Positions 22,101 through 28,924 of a stretch of 64,000 nucleotides of DNA are shown piece after piece. The stretch covers positions 8,447,453 to 8,511,452 of the forward strand of contig OZ034978.1 in NCBI GenBank assembly GCA_964030785.1. The letters are read 5' to 3'. The notes under the pieces are model-generated. The model saw only the letters and a list, made by a program, of their open reading frames with translations. It was not told where the DNA came from and ran no database searches. Position numbers and translations under genes: made by a program. The stretch's first letter is position 1. Every line of letters begins with the position of its first letter. Source of the DNA: Siderastrea siderea (lineage: Eukaryota > Cnidaria > Anthozoa > Scleractinia > Rhizangiidae).

Positions 22101-25084
22101 TCAGTCCACTTTACAATTTGTTCCTTTGATTAAGTCATTCTTAGAAATACATTTAAACACGTTAAAGGAATGGCTGAAAAGAGTATAAAGAAAAGAGCGC
22201 AGTTCTGACACTGCCATATTGGATGATACTGGAGGGAAAAACAGCGTATACATGTATATTGTTTAGAATGAAGTGCACAGCTAGGGTGGTCCACTAGCTA
22301 CTGGATGACCTGACAGACCATTTGAGCCACTCAAAGAAACGGGGGTGTACAGTGTGTTAAAGAGTTGATTTCTCCTTGAAATCCATCCAATTTACAATTT
22401 GCTTCTTTGTTTGAGAAGAAGGCTAAGGGCAGTACAGGTGATTATTGATGACAAGACTTACAGTTCTTGGAAGGGGAGGGGTAGATTGATGCTCCTCTCC
22501 TTCTTCTGCCGTTCCACCTTCTGCACCATCAGCAGGGGCTGTGACAGTCTCCTCACCAGTCTCAGGATTAGTCTGTGGTGCTTCCGCAGCCTGAGAACCT
22601 TCTCTAATGGATGCTGTCTCCTCTGCTGTCTTGGAGCGTGCAGAAGGAACTCTCTCCATTACCAAATCATCTCCCTCAGCAACTGCCTCGGCACCATTTG
22701 TTGAGGTCTTTTCACCCTGTTCATCACCACTAGCTGTCAGCTCTGGTAACTCTGGTTCTGAAAGGATAGAAAAACACTTTATTATTAGGATATAAAACCT
22801 ATGCAATGTCATTATGATTCAAACTGGCACCCTCCTTTCAAGAAAAAGCTTCACTTTTCAAGGGTCTGTTAGCACTATTGTTGTCTTGCTTAATAAACCA
22901 TTCCAGACCTGCCAAAATGCAAGACAAAAAGAGCACCCGATACAAGCCTTCGACACATTTCCTAACTAAATTTTCAATACTTTTATTGATGTACATATAG
23001 GTGCATATTTTTAGTACTTGGAATTGGTTATAGTATTTTAATTAATTTTGACATCACAATTTATTTTATGGTGTCCCCATTTAGTGTTTCATTTACTGCT
23101 ATTTTGGATTGACACTTAAATAAAGGTATCCAATCCTTCCTACTGTCCAATTGTTTTACAGACTGACAGTGCTTGAAACAGCCATTCAAATTACTTATCA
23201 TTACCAGTAATTCATTTATAAATTGATTGATTGATTAATTGATTGATTAATTTTAATTAACTCTGATACCTGATACTCAGAAGCAGGTTTTCCTGCAACT
23301 TGATATGCAACAAGTTGGACCCTGATGTGGCACATTAATCATCACTTCCACATAAAACAAAATTTCATGTTGCAATAAGCATATAAATAGGCGCTACCAC
23401 TCTTCAAAAAGGCAATGATCAATTACAACACGCTTTTAGTTTGTTGTTTGTTTATTCAGTGCCATCTTTAGACATTTTTAGGAATATTAATTAGGTTGTT
23501 AACATCCTGAGTTATGGATGATCCCATAGACAAGCCACACCCCAGATTTTGAACCCAAATTTTGAGCAAAAAGGTGTGGCTTATACAAGGGCATTTACGG
23601 TATTCTAAATTCTGCAATCACGTGCTATTTTCATTTTCCTTCATAAACCATTCCACTTGATACAAGCCTTTGACGCGTTACGTAATTCTCAACTCTTTTG
23701 ATGGATTGACAGTTTTTGAAACATCCAGTCAGTCCCAGGGGAGGGGGTAACTCCCTTACACAGCCTTACACAGCCTACACAGGGATGTGCCACTGGACAG
23801 GGTATGGTTTTTGGCCTCTCTGTCTTAAACAGGGGATGCAATTTTATGCAAGACTGTCCTGAACAACAGGGTCTGAACTTGTCCTAAACAGAGTATGGTT
23901 GCACGATTGTCGTCGTTAAACATAACTTACACATTATTCAGCAATCCTGGATTGGAGTTGTTTGATGGAGAGTTTGCATTTTGTTATTTGTCTTAAACAG
24001 GTACCTAAACAGGGTTGGTATTTTAGGACTTGATATGTCCTAAACAGGCTCAGGGTTTCAGACTCTCAGCTGCACCCCTATACCCAAACATGGGTCAACT
24101 GCCCGCCCCCATGGGATAACAGCCTGATGTTGCATGTTAATCACCACTTCTAGATATAGCAAATTTTCGTGTTCCAAAAGGCAGTTACCCTTTTTGCAAC
24201 TTGAAAATGTACTCCATGCACAATGCATGCAACATCAGGCCACAAATAACAAATATGCAACATTTGCTGCATGATAATTAAGTTGCAAGAAAATGAAATG
24301 CAGTTGTACTTTTATTGTTGTTTGAGCTACGTACAATACAGGTCTTAACTGTAAAATACGAAGAAATTTGGTTGCATATCACTAAATTGTCCTACAAAAT
24401 AATCGTTCAGAGATAAGTGAGTTATAAGTGGTTAAACTCGCTCCCAAGTCATGTATACCTGATATCAGAATTGAATTTTCAAAAAAACCCTTGGCGTTCC
24501 TATTAGGACAGATAAATCGTCATTAACTTGTTTACCTCGCATAGGAGACAAACTCGCTTGGCCGTATTCTTGTCAATTAACGGCTAACAAAAGGCGGGAA
24601 TACAGATTATATTACATTTTACTGCTGCAGAATACTGCATACATACACTGTAGCTTCAATTGTAAGCTCTTAATTTTGGTCATTACATTCCCATGCAGTT
24701 CCACAATCTATAATAACATTTAACCTTACAAACATGTAACTCAAATACGACCACACAAACCATACTGTCAAGACAGTAATCCGTCAAATATAATAGAGTT
24801 TCTACATTGTTGTCGTCCAAACAGAAAATGCCGCGCAAAGGAAACCTTATTTTCCAGCTCGTAAACGTACCTGCTTCGACTTCAATTTCCTCCTCTTCTT
24901 CCTTCAGCATGGAGTAAAATATCATAGTGCAACCCTCCTTTGGATTTTCGTTGAGGAATTTGAGTATTTCGTTCTCATATCGTCCGTCTTCTCGGGTGAG
25001 CAAATCATCAAACACTTCTGGGTCTGTGATCCCGAGACCAAGATACACTTTGTTTCTCATCCATTCTATGCGAGTATCATCCAT
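974..25084 (-). CDS. DNAH10: Axonemal dynein heavy chain 10 (inner arm f/I1), 5' part, 20 exons
   Basis: Heavy chain of the two-headed inner-arm dynein f/I1, an ATP-driven motor of ciliary and flagellar axonemes. Coding exons join in the order 24871-25084, 22462-22757, 20637-21652, 19578-19893, 18726-18974, 17704-17880, 16899-17127, 14476-14603, 12955-13041, 12348-12461, 11016-11156, 10046-10234, 6639-6799, 5651-5882, 4753-4842, 4126-4290, 3352-3510, 2889-3005, 2229-2331 and 974-1152. All phases agree and give 1454 codons without a stop. The protein follows remembered vertebrate DNAH10 across the tail, for example LKKTPQGNGPLAEIDFWRER, FNIFGPELKAVTGDPKR-like and RLNWNSLGISDYIT blocks. Residues 72-170 are acidic and low-complexity; the DHC_N1 tail domain starts near residue 290; the DHC_N2 linker would begin near the end of the last exon seen. 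DNAH10 proteins are about 4,500 residues, so two thirds lies beyond the left edge. The start is the first ATG after an in-frame stop-free leader. The orthology call rests on recalled sequence, not on a search. Confidence 0.95.
2229..2331 (-). CDS. DNAH10: DNAH10 exon 19
   Basis: Residues 1361-1394 plus one base: ITQDQVGDFTKDISKFKESF to NSIGTDLDA. Found by homology and splice sites. Acceptor CCTTTAG|ATAACA, donor GATGCAG|GTAAGC. Confidence 0.92.
2889..3005 (-). CDS. DNAH10: DNAH10 exon 18
   Basis: Residues 1322-1360: VPESELELSTNITQAWDDLF to SVKKKFTE. Acceptor ATTCAAG|GTTCCA, donor ACTGAA|GTAAGA. Confidence 0.93.
3352..3510 (-). CDS. DNAH10: DNAH10 exon 17
   Basis: Residues 1269-1321, with PDTLEDLKFVLRVIADIRDK and the ELRYTDLQERYRTL motif. 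Acceptor TTTTGCAG|GGTCTA, donor ATCGAG|GTAAGG. Confidence 0.95.
4126..4290 (-). CDS. DNAH10: DNAH10 exon 16
   Basis: Residues 1214-1268, with VRLNLDPLATTIQANARAWV and GKFLNESAREDL. Acceptor CTTCAG|GTTGGG, donor ATTGAG|GTATGA. Confidence 0.94.
4753..4842 (-). CDS. DNAH10: DNAH10 exon 15
   Basis: Residues 1184-1213, including KKPTCIAYDEKLQFYSNL. Acceptor TTGTTAG|AGTAAC, donor ATTGAG|GTGAGA. Confidence 0.93.
5165..5402. mobile_element. Penelope-like terminal repeat fragment, inverted pair
   Basis: Contains the repeat block GGCCACCG...AAAGAGATTGAAAG...GACGTTTCGAGCGTTAGCCC, followed by its inverted partner reaching 5402. The same family occurs at 12023-12120, 33742-34005 and 63232-63388. The CTGACGA...CGAAACGTC core resembles a hammerhead ribozyme, which is known from Penelope-like retroelement termini; the class is inferred. 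Confidence 0.5.
5651..5882 (-). CDS. DNAH10: DNAH10 exon 14
   Basis: Completes codon 1106 and codes to 1183: TRLFVRWMHGTCIE through KYLTRWRRYRLLWKLDK. The acceptor GCCATAG|AACAAG lies about 31 bp from a long tetranucleotide array in the intron. The donor GATAAG|GTTGGT is weak. Confidence 0.94.
5914..6540. repeat. Compound tetranucleotide microsatellite (AATC, GAAC, GAGT)
   Basis: Three adjoining arrays: (AATC)n to 5942, (GAAC)n 5943-6060, and (GAGT)n about 6087-6529 with a short GTGC interruption. It fills most of the intron between DNAH10 exons 13 and 14 and begins about 31 bp from the exon 14 acceptor. Open frames reading through it are artefacts of the period. Confidence 0.97.
6639..6799 (-). 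CDS. DNAH10: DNAH10 exon 13
   Basis: Residues 1053-1105 plus two bases: MVTKNLQQFNQQL and LSAPEIVLSPPANEI. Acceptor TCTTCAG|ATGGTG, donor GAGGG|GTAAGA; the split codon is restored in exon 14. Confidence 0.93.
6846..6899. repeat. GCATTGCACTGC minisatellite
   Basis: About 3.5 copies of a 15-bp unit (gttgcattgcactgc), close to the acceptor of DNAH10 exon 13. Confidence 0.8.
6900..9360. other. DNAH10 intron without recognised gene
   Basis: AT-rich intronic sequence upstream (in gene sense) of exon 13. Apart from the degraded repeat at 8400-8560 I see no coding, RNA or transposon feature. Confidence 0.4.
8400..8560 (-). repeat. Dispersed repeat, ATTCTCCTTAC family, degraded
   Basis: Contains ttctccttacatcatcac, ggtcatgagaatcacggaaa and attctcccaacaagt in the same order as the copy at 19310-19525. 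Partial. Confidence 0.4.
9361..9930 (+). mobile_element. LINE (CR1/L2-like) reverse transcriptase 3' remnant
   Basis: Translates to a typical C-terminal reverse transcriptase region: CNSILIGLPSTELDELQCLQ, NTAARLVVRAKKNEHITPIL, then LPVKARIDYKILLITYKVLH. A Trp codon is now TGA near 9498, and frameshifts follow about 9665. It ends in an ATT-rich tail. Dead copy inside the DNAH10 intron between exons 12 and 13, in antisense orientation to the gene. Confidence 0.8.
10046..10234 (-). CDS. DNAH10: DNAH10 exon 12
   Basis: Residues 990-1052, with IGPLLTKMEGLVVHTNTG, a hallmark axonemal heavy-chain tail motif. Acceptor ATTCAG|GAGTTC, donor ACTAAG|GTGCGC. Confidence 0.95.
11016..11156 (-). CDS. DNAH10: DNAH10 exon 11
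   Basis: Residues 943-989: AISKFESLVNQIQKNAKDIN onward. Acceptor TTAACAG|GCAATC, donor GCCAAG|GTCAGA. Confidence 0.93.
12023..12120 (-). mobile_element. Penelope-like terminal repeat fragment
   Basis: A single-arm copy (aaattttggatttatcaaca to cccttcatcagagcg) of the family described at 5165-5402, in the intron between exons 11 and 10. Confidence 0.45.
12348..12461 (-). CDS. DNAH10: DNAH10 exon 10
   Basis: Residues 905-942, 38 codons. Carries the highly conserved RLNWNSLGISDYIT motif; no ATG or long open frame marks this exon, so it was found by homology and splice sites. Acceptor TTTGCAG|ACCCAA, donor GGACAG|GTAAAG. Confidence 0.94.
12630..12800 (+). repeat. Dispersed repeat, ATTCTCCTTAC family
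   Basis: A second copy of the family at 545-740, with the same block order (attctccttat, ttcttatggtac, agtgatactgtaaggaga). Intronic. Confidence 0.5.
12955..13041 (-). CDS. DNAH10: DNAH10 exon 9
   Basis: Residues 876-904, 29 codons, EEKYIKYVDGLKLMLERYH onward. Acceptor ATACAG|GAAGAG, donor GCAGAG|GTATGC. Confidence 0.92.
13042..14475. other. DNAH10 intron between exons 8 and 9
   Basis: No exon or recognised mobile element. It contains short G-rich and C-rich tracts near 13420 and 14055. Confidence 0.4.
14476..14603 (-). CDS. DNAH10: DNAH10 exon 8
   Basis: Completes codon 833 and reaches residue 875. Contains ETKYLEQLGFQVPELARNVA, which is nearly invariant in DNAH10 proteins. Acceptor GTTTCAG|TGTCTC, donor TTACAG|GTATAT. 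Confidence 0.95.
15586..16140. mobile_element. Nonautonomous TA-flanked TIR transposon (mariner/pogo-like)
   Basis: Ends are CAGTGGAACCGCGGTAACTC at the left and, reversed, CAGTAGAACCCTGGTAACTC at the right, each bordered by TA. The 555-bp interior repeats the phrase GTTCGAGTTA several times near both ends and has no transposase. TA duplication with CAGT termini suits the Tc1/mariner/pogo group. Intronic, between exons 7 and 8. Confidence 0.75.
16899..17127 (-). CDS. DNAH10: DNAH10 exon 7
   Basis: Residues 757-832 plus one base. Begins ASKKYLSVARQMKDYEDKKY and runs into a Ser/Thr/Ala-rich low-complexity end. Acceptor TTAACAG|GCAAGC, donor CTCAAG|GTATGA. Confidence 0.92.
17704..17880 (-). CDS. 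DNAH10: DNAH10 exon 6
   Basis: Residues 698-756, exactly 59 codons. Carries the PPVAGAISWERSLFLRIKHT motif typical of axonemal heavy-chain tails. Acceptor CATCAG|GTGGAT, donor AAACTG|GTATGA. Confidence 0.95.
18726..18974 (-). CDS. DNAH10: DNAH10 exon 5
   Basis: Residues 615-697, phase 0 at both ends. Contains FIDDSFKTLRSAEGAFDMLL and HIRSREAIN. Acceptor TTTCAG|GTTGGA, donor AAAGAG|GTGAGA. Confidence 0.94.
19310..19525 (-). repeat. Dispersed repeat, ATTCTCCTTAC family
   Basis: Reverse-strand copy: its complement reads aaattctccttactggtctc then catacatttcatt, matching 565-600. It lies in the intron between exons 4 and 5. Confidence 0.5.
19578..19893 (-). CDS. DNAH10: DNAH10 exon 4
   Basis: Completes codon 509 (Lys) and codes to residue 614, with the conserved ARWEFDRKRLFERTDHMAS and YNIFGPELKAVTGDPKRI tail motifs. 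Acceptor TTCTAG|GGAGCC, donor AAAT|GTAGGT. Confidence 0.95.
20397..20625. repeat. Degenerate GATC-decamer array
   Basis: Loose repeats of the type ggatcctnnaggatcttgca in the intron next to exon 3. The same style of array occurs at 38330-39960 and 41030-41755. Confidence 0.65.
20637..21652 (-). CDS. DNAH10: DNAH10 exon 3
   Basis: The longest exon (1016 nt), residues 171-508 plus two bases. It carries the start of the DHC_N1 tail domain (ILRDEFLMNMQKFSSHI near residue 291) and the strongly conserved KKTPQGNGPLAEIDFWRERN block. A Ser/His/Gly-rich insert lies around residues 258-288. Acceptor TTGCAG|AAAATC, donor TTTAA|GTGAGT. Confidence 0.95.
21930..22411. repeat. Tandem duplication in DNAH10 intron 2
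   Basis: Two diverged copies of about 210 bp, 21930-22146 and 22206-22411, share tactggatgacctg, gtgtacagtgt, ttgatttt/tctccttgaaatc and caatttg in order. Confidence 0.75.
22462..22757 (-). CDS. DNAH10: DNAH10 exon 2
   Basis: Codes residues 72-170. Acceptor TTTCAG|AACCAG completes the split codon and the donor is AACT|GTAAGT. The stretch is acidic, rich in Glu, Ala, Thr and Ser, and probably disordered; it is the least conserved part of the chain. Confidence 0.88.
23735..24120. mobile_element. Degraded repeat with GGACAGGGTATGG block
   Basis: Begins cccaggggagggggtaactc, contains gtgccactggacagggtatg and repeated 'cctaaacagg' phrases, and ends in roughly inverted GC-rich sequence. A related fragment (gtgccgctggacagggtatc) lies at 43750-43770. 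Likely a nonautonomous element in DNAH10 intron 1. Confidence 0.5.
24871..25084 (-). CDS. DNAH10: DNAH10 exon 1 (start codon)
   Basis: Codes residues 1-71 plus one base. It begins MDDTRIEWMRNKVYLGLG and ends in a run of glutamates. The donor is GCAG|GTACGT. No other ATG lies in frame upstream. Confidence 0.93.
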
Positions 25085-25200
25085 GCTGGCGAGAGAGTTA
25101 GGCTCTGATATATACAATCGTACTTACGCTTCAGAATGTCCCAGCTATTTTACAAATTCTGCTCAAATTCTTTAGTAGGCAGAAGATATTTTCTGTCATT

Positions 25201-25221
25201 TCAGTTCATGATCGCCGCCAT
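25201..25221 (-). CDS. Short upstream ORF in DNAH10 leader
   Basis: ATG GCG GCG ATC ATG AAC TGA codes six residues and ends about 117 bp before the DNAH10 start. Its ATG is the one inside the YY1-like motif, so it is translated only if the mRNA begins upstream of that motif. Confidence 0.35.
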   Translation of the reverse strand: MAAIMN

Positions 25222-25226
25222 CTTTG
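25210..25226 (-). promoter_or_regulatory. YY1-like ATGGCGGC motif in DNAH10 promoter/5'UTR
   Basis: The coding strand reads CAAAGATGGCGGCGATC, close to the YY1 consensus AARATGGCGGC that often sits just downstream of TATA-less start sites. It lies between the X-box and the ATG, so transcription probably starts near here. Confidence 0.5.
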
Positions 25227-25236
25227 CCTTTGAGTT

Positions 25237-25250
25237 GTTGCTATGGCAAC
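25237..25250 (-). promoter_or_regulatory. X-box (RFX binding site) of DNAH10
   Basis: On the coding strand this reads GTTGCCATAGCAAC, two GTTGC-type half sites with an AT spacer, which fits the RFX X-box. RFX factors switch on ciliary genes through such sites within a few hundred bases of the start. The site ends about 150 bp upstream of the DNAH10 ATG. Confidence 0.85.
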
Positions 25251-25278
25251 AACGTGTTTTAGGTTGCTGATCGGACCC

Positions 25279-25709
25279 GTTTCTCGAAAGTCCCGATAAC
25301 TTTTCGGGCTTTTCGGGCCCGGAAAGCTATTTAATGTGCGCGATGTTTACATTAATGACTCAAACTAGTTTAGTTTTGAAAAGTTTTGAAAAGTTTTGAT
25401 TAGTTTTGAAGTAATATATCAAACACGAGAAAGAGTGTTTCATCAGGATATCCAAACCCCGAGAAGTGGGCTGAAAAAACGAGGCAAGAAAGAAAAAAGA
25501 TCCGGTATCCAAACCACCGTCACGGTAGTGATTTCCTTTGTTTTCTCTTTATGAATTATTAATGAGTTTGAGAAAGCTGAGATTACAATTCTAAGTTGAT
25601 GAAACAGGTCAGGCTGATATGCGGGCTAAAAAGAACGGCAACGTTCTATAGATTCTGATATTAAAATACAGCTGCGGGCCCGTTTAGTTATCGGGACTTT
25701 CGAGAAACG
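25279..25709. mobile_element. MITE abutting the DNAH10 promoter
   Basis: Inverted ends CGTTTCTCGAAAGTCCCGAT and ATCGGGACTTTCGAGAAACG enclose 430 bp without coding capacity. The left end lies 29 bp from the X-box, so this insertion limits the proximal promoter. Confidence 0.75.
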
Positions 25710-25759
25710 CCGTGGACCCCCAGTGGACGGATTGCACAAAATAATTTTAGTCTGTTCTA

Positions 25760-26430
25760 ATTGTATCCACCACAAGCTGTCAGCGCAAAAAAAAAAACAC
25801 GAAAACCTACTCTTAGAGACTCTTACTGTACCCTGATAACCGACCTGAGAATCGGTCTACATGTAGTTTATTACGAGGAACTACAAGGTGAAGGGGAGCG
25901 AATCATAACCTGAGAAAACAGCCAACGTCTGGCAAGGTCGCCACTTGAACCCTGTTTTCTCAGGCTAAGCGAATCAAAATCTACGTCACGTGATCGATTT
26001 CCAACTGGTTCCTGAACTTTGTCTATTTTGCTTTTATGGGCCACCAGGCATTTCCAGTCCATTGTATTTATGGGGTTGATTTATAAATATGATACTAGTA
26101 TGAAACTCCCAAAAGGAGGTTTTTGGTCACATTAATGAGGTTTTTAGATAATAAAATTACTAAGCTTTCGTTTGGGCAACAAAAATTTGTCCTATTTGCT
26201 ACGGGGGCTAAAATGGCTACCGTGTGGTCTCTGACGTGACTTCCTTCGTGTAGCGTTTATTTGAAACAGAAATTTAATTCATTCATTATTTGTTACGCTG
26301 CCCTAAGTGGTTCTAACTTTTTGGTCTGTAGATGAAATCGTAAAAACTTAAGCTGTTGAGAGGCACTTTCCCGTGGTTCCGTTTCTGGGCGAGTACTCTA
26401 TTTAAACAGTAGAGTTCTTCTATCGAAGGC
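25760..26430. other. Intergenic stretch, no gene seen
   Basis: AT-rich sequence with a short inverted block (cctgagaaaacag / ctgttttctcagg) at 25908-25966 and nothing else I can support. Confidence 0.4.
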
Positions 26431-26432
26431 GC

Positions 26433-26531
26433 CATCGTGTGATAGGTTGCCCGAGGAAATTTGATGTTCATAACAAATGTTAGCTTATATGAAGTTTGAA
26501 CTTCAAATTTGCGAGAGAACCTATCACACAC
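26433..26531. mobile_element. Small foldback repeat
   Basis: Ends gtgtgataggttgcccgagg and, reversed, gtgtgataggttctctcgca form a roughly 28-bp inverted repeat around a 40-bp loop. Looks like a solo TIR pair of a MITE. Confidence 0.5.
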
Positions 26532-26567
26532 TAAGGGCCTGAGACAGAAGGACTCTATGGTTTTTAT

Positions 26568-26715
26568 TGTACAACGCTAAATTTTGAGCGAAAATTGCCA
26601 AAAAAAAACGGGTACATTGTACTACGCCCTGATAGGCGCCCTCTGAGGACAGACACTATCGCGTCACGTGATCGATTTCCACCAATGGGAGCACGCCAAA
26701 ATTTAGCGTTGTACT
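26568..26715. mobile_element. Small inverted-repeat element
   Basis: GTACAACGCTAAATTTTG at the left and its complement at the right (17-18 bp) enclose about 110 bp. Possible MITE. Confidence 0.45.
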
Positions 26716-28530
26716 ATGGAGCGGTTTTATGTATTCTATCTCACCAATAACAGCCCGTGCATTTCTTTGAACATCCCGTTTGAACGGATTTATGCACTGA
26801 GTAACATCCCACAATCTGACCCAAGAGAATCTTAACTACTTTAAGGACGGTGGCCCCTATTGCTAATGCGCACATTTTCTGCGCATTGCGCGTTCGTCCC
26901 GCGCGATCGCGCAATTCCTGTTTGTGCAGTGGTGCGAAAAATTTTAGGTGTATTGACTTGTTGTTTTTGTATTTCGCTTCCGTTGTGGGATTGTTGACCC
27001 GCAAACGGGGAACGTGAAACCAAAACGAAATGGTAGATTTGTGAAAAAATCCGGGCCGTCGAAGCGCAAGCGCTGGCACGACGAAAAACAAACATCGACA
27101 CCGGCTCCCGACAACAAGTGAAATAAGGAAAGTAGCGCGGGAGGGACGAAGTTGACTTGACGAGAGGGTCGATGAATTGTAGAACTCGGCGGGTTAGCTG
27201 AACAGATTTGTTTTTCAGAGGATATCTGGAAAGCGACCATCTGAAAATACCACGCGAGCGTCAACCTTTCGGTTAAATTCTCAAGTACTTCGCTTCCACT
27301 CCCACGTTATTGCAAATTACTTATTTGATAGTGGATTTACATTATAAGAATTGTTTAATTGAGGGAATTCCTACGTTGAAAACAATAGTCTAAAGATGTT
27401 GAAGTGAATGATCGAATATAGAATTGCTTTGGAGTAATTTTTTTAAACTTTGGAACAAAATAATACAGCAACTGATTATGAGTTAAAACTCTTTGCCGAA
27501 TATTAAATACTTCGCAGGCGAAAAACTTGTGCCATTTTTCCTCCATAATTTACATGCGCTTGGAAGCTTCCGAAAACCTTTTTTGGGTAATTTTTGCCAG
27601 TAAACTGACAGATGACGAAGCAATGCTATTTATTTTAGCAAAGTTGTTTGATAGTCGACAGAAATGGAAAGCCAGCGGGATACATGCGAATCAGTAAGAA
27701 ATTCGTTTTTACATCTACAAGTCTGTCAAGTCGCTACCGGCAGTTGGCATTAAAATGGCATTATTAGAGCAACTGTAGTTTCACGAGTACTCTCCTTGAA
27801 CTTAATTAGCTTTCCAAAGAATGCTGCAAGAAGAGGTACCGGTGAAAGTTATGCTGAAGTCTTCTTTATGAAGAAAAATAGGTCAACTTCACTGTTTCCT
27901 CAGCGGTCCGCTTTCTGTTTATGCCTTTATGTTTTCCCAATGTTTTTCATCTTTTGGCGAATAACGAGTCAATAACTGCACAACTGAAATGTAATGTATT
28001 TTAGGGGCCAATAAGTTGAGAAGAATCTTTACAATCCATAAATGCACTCCAATTTATGAGTGATTAGCGTGATCAGGATAAAAACGCAGAACAATTCAGA
28101 AGTAGAAAAGTACGAAGTTTTATGATGGTACGACCTTCCCTCCTTCTTTTGGAATACTTTTTAAAGCAGTGTTTTTAAAATGAAAGTCACAAAAAGACAC
28201 TGTATAGAGGACAAAGTTGAAGCAAACTACTTGTTAAAACTGTGTCTCACCTAACGCGAAAACCGACAGATTCAGACACTCACGAGCAGTATTGCATTCT
28301 GATCTTTTGCAGTGAAATAAAGTAATCACTCCTATTTTAAGGTACATGTCATTTTCACGTGTGGCATTTTCTTTTAGAGGGAAAGGAAACGTATCTAAGG
28401 CTTACACTCTGATGAAAAATCTTTCCATTTGTAATTTGTTCTTAAGAGGCTAGAAAGAGTCAAAAGAGTAAAATTGTGAAGGAACTTCTTGAAAGAAAAA
28501 CAAAAACAGCACCTAACTGACCGACCTGGA

Positions 28531-28671
28531 CCCAGTTGTTCAAAAGTTGGATAGCGCTATCCACCGGATAAATCTCTATCCAGTGGATAACGCAATTGGT
28601 TTCCCTAACACTGATCCACTGGATAGTGATTTATCTGTTGGATAGCGCTATCCAACTTTTGAACAACTGGG
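28531..28671. mobile_element. Nested MITE with 33-bp inverted ends
   Basis: CCCAGTTGTTCAAAAGTTGG followed by ATAGCGCTATCCA at the left is repeated inverted at the right. The loop holds further ATCCACTGGATA-type inverted repeats. It lies within the 3.4-kb TTAA element. Confidence 0.85.
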
Positions 28672-28705
28672 GCCTGGCCGATAGTCTATGAAATGTTCAA
28701 AGAAA

Positions 28706-28924
28706 ACCTACCTCCTCTCGGTCTGGAAAAATGTCCATAGCTGTTATAAACTGCAGCAACGGATGGAATGAAAACTGGGTTGACCTGCTGAAGTAGACAA
28801 GTAGCCGATTTTGATAACTCCACTGAGCGAATTTGCCGAATGAGAAACGGAACAAATCGAAAACTTGACGAGAAATTTCAGCTTTTGATTTTTGGTCAGT
28901 TCGCTTCAGAGCTTCTGATCCCAT
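28706..28924 (-). CDS. Unidentified exon-like open frame with start and donor
   Basis: ATG at 28924 opens a 73-codon frame, MGSEALKRTDQKSKAEISRQ to FITAMDIFPDREE, then GAGGAG|GTAGGT, a plausible donor. I do not recognise the family. Lying inside the TTAA element, it could be a captured gene fragment or part of a diverged element gene. No second exon was found to its left. Confidence 0.35.

Noticed and set aside
26741..27264. Overlapping minus-strand frames of 86-116 codons
   Set aside because: They cross the left border of the TTAA element, overlap each other in three frames and match nothing I know.
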